DNA of 45,392 bases from PALSA-660 sp036508875 (lineage in GTDB: Bacteria > Actinomycetota > Coriobacteriia > Anaerosomatales > PALSA-660): NCBI GenBank assembly GCA_036508875.1, contig DATCGP010000029.1, positions 1 to 45,392 on the forward strand. Reading direction: 5' to 3'. The notes below the pieces were generated by a model. The model searched no databases and was not told the DNA's origin. It was given only the letters and a program-made list of their open reading frames with translations. Shown piece after piece: positions 40,017-45,392 of this stretch. The position numbers and the translations under genes were made by a program. The stretch's first letter is position 1, and every line of letters begins with the position of its first letter.

Positions 40017-41267
40017 ATGCCGGAAGTCAGAGAACTCGCACTCAGGGCCCGTGAGGCCTCGCGCGTGCTCGCAGGCACTTCGAGCGCCACGCGCGACCAG
40101 GCGCTGCTCGCGATGGCTGCGGCCATGCTGGAGCGCGCGGACCTCATCTTGGCCTCGAACCTACTCGACATGCAAGCGGCGCGCGAGGCCGGTACGCCGG
40201 GACCGCTGCTCGACCGGCTGATGCTGGACGAGGGCCGGATCGCGGGCATCGCCGCTGCGATCGTGGCGCTGGCTCGCGAGGCCGATCCGATCGGCGAGGT
40301 CGTGTCGGGGCACCGGATGCCCAACGGGATCTGGCTGACGCAGGTCCGCGTGCCTCTGGGTGTCGTGGCCATGATCTACGAGGCGCGGCCGAACGTGACC
40401 GCTGACGCAGCCGCTCTCACCGTCAAGACCGCCAACGCGGTCATCCTGCGAGGGGGATCGATCGCGCTCCGCAGCTGCATGGCGATCACCGAGGTGCTGG
40501 CGGACGCGATTCAGACGGTCGGGTTGCCACGCGATGCGATCCAGTACATCTCGTCCACCGACCGGGCCGCCACCGACGAGCTCATGTCCCTGCACGGCCT
40601 GATCGACGTCCTGATCCCCCGTGGCGGAGCAGGGCTGATCAACACCGTCGTGGCGAACTCGAAGGTGCCGGTCATCGAGACCGGCGTGGGCAACTGTCAC
40701 GTCTACGTCCACGCGGGCGCTGACGTCTCGATGGCGGTCCCGATCGTGACGAACTCGAAGTGCCAGCGTCCCGGGGTCTGCAACGCCGCGGAGTCCCTGC
40801 TCGTGGACGAGGCGATCGCGGCAGAGGCGCTTCCGCCTATCGTCCGCGCGCTGGCGGACGCCGGCGTCGAACTGGTCGGTGACGCCCGCGCGGTCGCGCT
40901 CGGTGGCGGCTTCGTTGCAGCGGCGACCGAGGACGACTGGGGCACGGAGTACCTCGACCTGAAGATGTCGATCAAGGTGGTGCCCGGTCTGGACGAGGCG
41001 ATCGCGCACATCAACAGATACGGCACCCGGCACTCCGAAGCGATCGTCACCGGTGACTATGAGGCCGCCAAGCGCTTCGTGGACGAGGTGGACGCAGCCG
41101 CCGTGTATGTGAACGCCTCCACGCGCTTCACTGACGGCGGCGAATTCGGCCTTGGGGCCGAGATAGGCATCTCCACCCAGAAGTTGCACGCGCGCGGCCC
41201 CATGGGCCTTGTGGCGCTCACGTCGACCAAGTTCATCGGCATGGGCAGCGGGCAGGTGCGCGCGTGA
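40017..41267 (+). CDS. proA: Gamma-glutamyl phosphate reductase ProA
   Basis: A 416-residue aldehyde dehydrogenase-fold enzyme reducing glutamyl-5-phosphate to the semialdehyde with NADPH. VVAMIYEARPNVTADAAALT, KTANAVILRGG, the catalytic cysteine in NSKCQRPGVCNAAE and VNASTRFTDGGEFGLGAEIG are all intact. The ATG at 40017 has GGGAG nine bases upstream; the open frame runs further back but is out of family. Its stop overlaps nadD by four bases. Confidence 0.96.
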   Translation: MPEVRELALRAREASRVLAGTSSATRDQALLAMAAAMLERADLILASNLLDMQAAREAGTPGPLLDRLMLDEGRIAGIAAAIVALAREADPIGEVVSGHRMPNGIWLTQVRVPLGVVAMIYEARPNVTADAAALTVKTANAVILRGGSIALRSCMAITEVLADAIQTVGLPRDAIQYISSTDRAATDELMSLHGLIDVLIPRGGAGLINTVVANSKVPVIETGVGNCHVYVHAGADVSMAVPIVTNSKCQRPGVCNAAESLLVDEAIAAEALPPIVRALADAGVELVGDARAVALGGGFVAAATEDDWGTEYLDLKMSIKVVPGLDEAIAHINRYGTRHSEAIVTGDYEAAKRFVDEVDAAAVYVNASTRFTDGGEFGLGAEIGISTQKLHARGPMGLVALTSTKFIGMGSGQVRA

Positions 41268-41884
41268 GGAAGACACTGCGTCTGGGGGTCATGGGGGGCA
41301 CCTTCGACCCGGTCCATTTCGGGCATCTCGTGACGGCCGAGGAGGCGTTGGTCCAGTTCAACCTGGACAAGGTGGTCTTCATGCCCACGGGGCGTCCGGT
41401 CCGCAAGACGCACAAGCACGTGTCGTCAGCGGAGGACCGCTACCTGATGACCGTGATCGCGACCGCGTCGAACCCCGACTTCGAGGTCTCCCGCCTCGAG
41501 ATCGACCGTCCCGGTGACACCTACACGGTGGACACGATGCTGCAGTTGCGCGACCTGTATGGACCCCGCACTGAGCTGTTCTTCATCTCCGGAGCCGACG
41601 CTGTGCGGGAGATCCTGACGTGGAAGGACGCCGGACGCGTCGCGGAGCTGTGCACGTTCATCGCAGCGACCCGCCCGGGGTTCGACACAGATCTCGGCTC
41701 GTTGCGGTCGCCCGAAGGCGCGGCCGTCCCCCGGGTCGAGGCGATGGCTGTGCCAGCGCTCGCGATATCGTCCAGCGACATCCGTCAGCGTGTGGCCGCG
41801 CGGCGCCCGGTGCGCTACCTCCTCCCCGAGGCGGTCGCGGCCTACATCGAGAAGAACGGGCTCTATCGTGAGCCGCTCGTCTGA
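41264..41884 (+). CDS. nadD: Nicotinate-nucleotide adenylyltransferase NadD
   Basis: A 206-residue nucleotidyltransferase joining ATP and nicotinate mononucleotide in NAD synthesis. The GGTFDPVHFGHL motif (with the HxGH signature), SGADAVREILTWKD and the C-terminal SSSDIRQRVA with RYLLPEAVAAYIEKNGLY are diagnostic. The GTG start overlaps proA (GTGA), and its 3' end overlaps yqeK by 17 bases. Confidence 0.95.
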   Translation: MRKTLRLGVMGGTFDPVHFGHLVTAEEALVQFNLDKVVFMPTGRPVRKTHKHVSSAEDRYLMTVIATASNPDFEVSRLEIDRPGDTYTVDTMLQLRDLYGPRTELFFISGADAVREILTWKDAGRVAELCTFIAATRPGFDTDLGSLRSPEGAAVPRVEAMAVPALAISSSDIRQRVAARRPVRYLLPEAVAAYIEKNGLYREPLV

Positions 41885-42482
41885 GCTCCTCGCGCAGGCG
41901 CGCGCGCTGCTCGCATCGCGTCTCTCTCCGGGCTCGGTCGCGCACTCAGAACGAGTCGCGACGAGCGCCGTGGCGCTCGCGCGCCGCTCCGGCGTGGATG
42001 TGGATGACGCGGAGTTGGCGGGCCTTCTGCATGACTACGCACGCGATGAGAGCGGCGAGTCATTGCTGGCCCTGTCTGACACGCTCGGCATCCCGCTGAC
42101 GCCCTTCGAGCGCAACAACCCCCGTTTGCTGCACGCCCGCGTAGGTGCCGCGCTGGCGCGTCGCGACCTTCCGGCGATCAGCGAGGCGGTGCTCTCGGCT
42201 ATCGAGGTCCACACCGTCGGTGGGCTGCCGATGTCCGACCTCGACAAGGTGGTCTACTTGGCTGACATGATCGAGCCTGCACGGGACTTCGACGGGGTCG
42301 AGGCCCTGAGGGCGGCGTGCGACACGCTTCCTCTGGCGGAGTGCTTCCGACTGGGCTACGGGCGTTCGGTGCGCTACGTGCTCGAGCGTGGACTCGCCCT
42401 TCACCCGATCAGCGCCGCCGTCGGCGCCGCGATCGAGCGCGAGACCGGTCGCGCCCTCTTCGACCCGGCGGAGGTGGCGTGA
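41868..42482 (+). CDS. yqeK: YqeK family HD-domain hydrolase
   Basis: A 204-residue HD-domain protein. The metal-binding residues are in SVAHSERVATSAVALA and LAGLLHDYARDESG, with YLADMIEPARDFDGVEALR later. YqeK enzymes hydrolyse diadenosine tetraphosphate symmetrically. The order nadD-yqeK-lytR-rsfS is widely conserved. The GTG at 41868 overlaps nadD by 17 bases; no better start lies downstream before the family region. The stop overlaps the next ATG (TGATG). Confidence 0.92.
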   Translation: MSRSSELLAQARALLASRLSPGSVAHSERVATSAVALARRSGVDVDDAELAGLLHDYARDESGESLLALSDTLGIPLTPFERNNPRLLHARVGAALARRDLPAISEAVLSAIEVHTVGGLPMSDLDKVVYLADMIEPARDFDGVEALRAACDTLPLAECFRLGYGRSVRYVLERGLALHPISAAVGAAIERETGRALFDPAEVA

Positions 42483-43858
42483 TGGCATGGTGGTCCCGGA
42501 AGGTGCGCAGGCGGCCCGAAAGGCCTCGCGCTGAGATCGATATGGACCTCGACACCTCACTCGTCGACGCGTTCCGGCCGCCGCAGGTGGAGACGCTGTT
42601 CGACGCGGACGAGTATGTCGCGGACTTCGCGAGGCGCGAGTCCGATCCCGATGCCGATATCGGATCTGGAGTGGATGCCGAGCCGGAGGATGGGCCGCGC
42701 CACGCACCGGCGACGCATGCGCGCCGGCGCGCCCATGGACGGTCGCGGCGGAGTCGTCCGACGCGCGAAAGCGCCGCTGAAGAGGCGAAGCAGCCGCAGC
42801 CGGGGGCTCCCGCGGAGCCCGCTGTGCCGGTGGATGAGGCCGCGCACCGGCGCCCAGGCCGCCTGACTCGCGCCCGGACTGCGATGCCCAAGCTGGGGAA
42901 GCGCGCCGTGTCCGTCGTGCTGATCGTCGTGCTTCTGCTGGGAGCGGTGGCCGCGCTGCCGCTGCTCGCGGACGGCATCAACTGGCTCGTGCGCTGGAAC
43001 AAGCTCCGGAACGCGGGCACCGCGACGGTGGCCCTCCCGGCGCAGGACAACCTCCTGGTCATCGGTGTGAGCGATGGCGTTGTGGTAGGCTTCGCCGCCC
43101 TGAAGGCCGAGCGTTCGTCGAACAAGGTCCTCGGCATCGCGATCCCTGACGGGGCGTTCGTGGAAGTCCCCGGACAAGGCTTCGAACGTGTCGGCGCGAG
43201 CTACCTCGGTGGTCCGCAGGTCAGCGAGGACGCCATCTCGAACTTCTTCGGCGTGCCGTTCCGGAAGTACGTCGTGGTCGACGGGACGGAGTACCAGGCG
43301 ATGCTCCGGGGACAGGACGTGACCGGCCTGATGCCGGCCGTGACGTCGACCGACCTGACGCAACACGAGCGCGCCGCCTTCACGAGCTACTTCGCGTCCG
43401 TCGGGACGCAGGACGTTTGGATCGTCCCGTTGCCGGTCAAGCCCGTGGCGGTCGGCGATCAGCGCTACTTCGAGCCTCAGAAGGCGGAGATCGCCGACCT
43501 CCTTCTCCAGTGGTGGGGAGTCCAGGCCAGTCAGGCGCAGTCCACGCCGCGCGTGATCGTCTACAACGGCGTGGGGACTCCGGGGCTCGCCGGGGTGGCG
43601 GCGCAGCAGCTTATCAGGGCCGGCTACCGGATCGTCGACAGCGGCAACGCCGCGAACTTCGACTACGCCACGACCGAGATCCACTTGTTCCACGGTACCC
43701 AAGCCGACGCGGACGCCGTCCGCGCTGCGCTCGGTGTCGGCAGGATCATCGTCGAATCCGCTCCGCAGGAGCTCACCGATATGATCGTCATCGTCGGCGC
43801 CGACTACCGTCCCCCGACGAGCGATATATCGACCGTACCGACAGAAGGAGTGCAGTGA
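42482..43858 (+). CDS. LCP/LytR_C-type envelope protein with degenerate LCP domain
   Basis: A 458-residue membrane protein. Residues 1-135 are cytoplasmic, charged and probably disordered. One membrane helix follows (AVSVVLIVVLLLGAVAALPL, about 142-161). The outer part (about 185-340) resembles an LytR-CpsA-Psr domain: NLLVIGVSDGVVVGFAALKA, VEVPGQGFERVGASYLGGPQ, FRKYVVVDGTEYQAML. The arginine/aspartate residues expected for a phosphotransferase (RSD and PRDT) are not visible; IPDGAF stands in their place. A C-terminal LytR_C domain (TPRVIVYNGVGTPGLAGVAA to the end) follows. GGAGG lies seven bases before the ATG. A structural role in wall-polymer attachment is more likely than catalysis. Confidence 0.8.
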   Translation: MAWWSRKVRRRPERPRAEIDMDLDTSLVDAFRPPQVETLFDADEYVADFARRESDPDADIGSGVDAEPEDGPRHAPATHARRRAHGRSRRSRPTRESAAEEAKQPQPGAPAEPAVPVDEAAHRRPGRLTRARTAMPKLGKRAVSVVLIVVLLLGAVAALPLLADGINWLVRWNKLRNAGTATVALPAQDNLLVIGVSDGVVVGFAALKAERSSNKVLGIAIPDGAFVEVPGQGFERVGASYLGGPQVSEDAISNFFGVPFRKYVVVDGTEYQAMLRGQDVTGLMPAVTSTDLTQHERAAFTSYFASVGTQDVWIVPLPVKPVAVGDQRYFEPQKAEIADLLLQWWGVQASQAQSTPRVIVYNGVGTPGLAGVAAQQLIRAGYRIVDSGNAANFDYATTEIHLFHGTQADADAVRAALGVGRIIVESAPQELTDMIVIVGADYRPPTSDISTVPTEGVQ

Positions 43859-44259
43859 CAGCAGTCAGCCGCGCAGACATCGAGAACCTCGTCCGCATAG
43901 CCGCACGTGCCGCAGCCGACAAGAAGGCGACCGACGTCATGGCCCTGTACGTGGCCGAGACGCTCGTGGTGACCGACTACTTCCTGATCGCGACCGGGTC
44001 CAGCGACCGCCAGGTCCACGCGATCGCGGATTCGGTCGAGGACGCCCTGCGCGAAGCCGGCGCGAAGCCGATCGGCCGTGAGGGGGAGCGCGAGCTGACG
44101 TGGGTGCTCCTCGACTACGGTGACTTCGTCGTCCACGTGTTCCAGGCGGCCGAACGGGAGTTCTACCGGCTCGAGAAGCTATGGAGCGACGCGCCGAGGC
44201 TCGAACTGTCTGCGGACGTCGCCAATGCGGCGGTGTCGGCTCCGGCTGAGGTCTCGTGA
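43855..44259 (+). CDS. rsfS: Ribosomal silencing factor RsfS
   Basis: A 134-residue RsfS/Iojap protein that binds L14 and blocks subunit joining when nutrients are low. The core reads KKATDVMALYVAETLVVTDY, FLIATGSSDRQVHAIADSVE and GDFVVHVFQAAEREFYRLEK, then LW. The GTG at 43855 follows GAAGGAG by four bases and overlaps the previous stop. The C-terminal 15-20 residues are alanine-rich and variable. Confidence 0.95.
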   Translation: MTAVSRADIENLVRIAARAAADKKATDVMALYVAETLVVTDYFLIATGSSDRQVHAIADSVEDALREAGAKPIGREGERELTWVLLDYGDFVVHVFQAAEREFYRLEKLWSDAPRLELSADVANAAVSAPAEVS

Positions 44260-45203
44260 CCGACAAGACCCGCCGGCTGCTGCTCACAGCGGCGCTGATC
44301 GGGGTCGCGGCGGTATGGGGCTCCACGTTCGTGATGGTGCAGACCGCCGTCGCCGACTACCCGGTCTTCTCGTTCCTCGCATGGCGCTTCGCCATCGCCA
44401 CCGTCGCCTTCGCGGTCATCTTCCCGAAGACGTTCGGCCGGATGAATGTCCGTACCATCGGGACCGGGGTCGTCGCCGGGCTCCTGCTCACCGGGGGCTA
44501 CGTGTTCCAGACGTTCGGCCTCGCCCCAGGGATGACGTCGCCGGGCCGTGCCGCATTCATCACCGGGATGTTCGTGGTGATCACGCCGTTCATGCAGGCG
44601 ACCCTGCTCAGACGGATGCCGCGCTGGACCGCGTGGGTGGGCATCGTCTGCGCAGTCACAGGGTTGTGGCTGCTGTCGGGGGTCGGCTTGGGCGGCTCAT
44701 GGGGCCTCGGGGACACCCTCGTCCTGCTCTGCGCCGTGGTGTACTCGGGGCACATCATCGTGCTGGGCTCCATCGGACGCGGTCACGACACCTTGCCGCT
44801 CGCCTTCGTGCAGCTGGCCACCGTGGCGGCGGTCTGCGCGGTACTCGGTTTCGCAACGGAACACGCTGCGGTGCCCGCTACGGCCGGGCTCTGGACCGCT
44901 CTCGTCGTGACCGGTGTCTTCGCGTCCGCGATCGCGTTCGCGGTCCAGACCCATGCACAGAAGCACCTTTCGCCGACGCGCACCGCGCTTATCCTGATCT
45001 GCGAACCGGCGTTCGGAGGATTGTACGCCTGGGTGTTCATGCGCGAGGGGATCGGGGCGATGGGCATGCTCGGGGCGGTGCTCATCCTGACCGGGATGGC
45101 GGCGAGCGATGTGCTCGGCGCCTTCGTGGCCAAGCGCGGCGAGCATGAGGTTCTCGAGATCGCCCTCGAAGGTCCGCCGAGCAACCTGGTGGAGCCAGAC
45201 TAG
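44256..45203 (+). CDS. EamA-family (DMT) transporter
   Basis: A 315-residue drug/metabolite-type transporter with two EamA repeats of about five helices each. ALIGVAAVWGSTFVMVQTAV opens the first, with FLAWRFAIATVAF as the typical second helix. TLVLLCAVVYSGHIIVLGSI opens the second repeat, which ends in LGAVLILTGMAAS. A C-terminal tail of about 35 residues is cytoplasmic. The GTG start overlaps rsfS (GTGA). Substrate is unknown; amino acids, nucleotide sugars or drugs are moved by relatives. Confidence 0.9.
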   Translation: MTDKTRRLLLTAALIGVAAVWGSTFVMVQTAVADYPVFSFLAWRFAIATVAFAVIFPKTFGRMNVRTIGTGVVAGLLLTGGYVFQTFGLAPGMTSPGRAAFITGMFVVITPFMQATLLRRMPRWTAWVGIVCAVTGLWLLSGVGLGGSWGLGDTLVLLCAVVYSGHIIVLGSIGRGHDTLPLAFVQLATVAAVCAVLGFATEHAAVPATAGLWTALVVTGVFASAIAFAVQTHAQKHLSPTRTALILICEPAFGGLYAWVFMREGIGAMGMLGAVLILTGMAASDVLGAFVAKRGEHEVLEIALEGPPSNLVEPD

Positions 45204-45254
45204 GACTGCGGGGCCAAGCAAGCTCCGTGACCGATCCGGAGGCGCGAGCGCCGG

Positions 45255-45283
45255 TTGACCCTCTAGCACCCCCTCCGTATACT
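45255..45283 (+). promoter_or_regulatory. Promoter of tRNA-Ala
   Basis: TTGACC (45255-45260) and TATACT (45278-45283) are separated by 17 bases, close to the sigma70 consensus, and end 33 bases before the tRNA. Confidence 0.8.
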
Positions 45284-45316
45284 GTCCCTCGCGCCCGAAC
45301 CGGGCGAGCGACAAGT

Positions 45317-45392
45317 GGGGCCATAGCTCAGTTGGGAGAGCGTCTGGCTGGCAGCCAGAAGGTCAGGGGTTCGAGCCCCCTTGGCTCCACCA
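45317..45392 (+). tRNA. tRNA-Ala (anticodon GGC)
   Basis: A 76-base cloverleaf with CCA encoded, ending at the last base of the window. The acceptor GGGGCCA pairs with TGGCTCC (one G-U), the D arm is GCTC/GAGC, and the anticodon stem TCTGG/CCAGA encloses CTGGCAG, giving GGC. The T stem AGGGG/CCCCT encloses TTCGAGC. Confidence 0.97.

Noticed and set aside
1..45392. CRISPR arrays, insertion sequences, prophage or integron elements
   Set aside because: No regularly spaced repeats, transposase or integrase frames, or terminal inverted repeats were seen; the only short tandem repeats are the GGTAC boxes and the L21 tail.

Overview
The window is a high-GC bacterial chromosome segment, apparently from an anaerobic, hydrogen-metabolising actinobacterium. 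The gene mix, frequent GTG starts and combination of mre/rod genes, an alanine/lysine-tailed L21 and radical-SAM ribosome-linked genes suggest a Coriobacteriia or OPB41/Anaerosomatales-like lineage. That placement is inference; no 16S rRNA gene is present.

Positions 1-5309 (minus strand) hold a membrane-bound uptake [NiFe] hydrogenase locus: Tat-exported small subunit, large subunit, cytochrome b subunit, a HemN-like radical SAM protein and the start of a maturation protease. The large subunit is the most notable gene here. Its frame meets an in-frame TGA exactly where the first cysteine of the C-terminal nickel-binding motif belongs. It then reads on as I-G-C-G-V-H plus 19 residues to a second TGA, and a perfect 7-bp hairpin lies just behind the first TGA. 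It is best read as a selenocysteine-containing [NiFeSe] hydrogenase; a gene call that stops at the first TGA would lose the active-site motif.

Positions 5310-20302 are mixed housekeeping and redox genes: DUF2249, a HAD hydrolase, a cytochrome b5-like protein and an RlmD-type methyltransferase. They are followed by a receiver-PilT fusion, then a tight four-gene set (OsmC, GT2, PIG-L deacetylase, BshC-like protein) that looks like a low-molecular-weight thiol locus. Next come a 2x[4Fe-4S] ferredoxin, PlsY, a DAG-kinase-like enzyme, tRNA-Arg(CCG), an EF-G-like GTPase, a TPR membrane protein and Ndk.

Positions 20403-24797 encode a second hydrogenase of the cytosolic group 3b (HydBGDA, sulfhydrogenase) type. 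Its large subunit ends at the metal-binding histidine with no cleavable tail. An orphan RnfB-like Fe-S protein follows.

Positions 24890-45203 (all plus) run from radC through the cell-shape genes mreBCD-mrdA-rodA and a DUF697 protein. They continue with two radical-SAM-associated proteins, RNase E/G, rplU-rpmA, obgE, proBA, nadD, yqeK, an LCP/LytR_C protein, rsfS and an EamA transporter, mostly with overlapping or closely spaced reading frames. The window ends with tRNA-Ala(GGC) behind a clear sigma70-type promoter. Several genes share an extended -10 promoter element of the form TGnTAnnnT.
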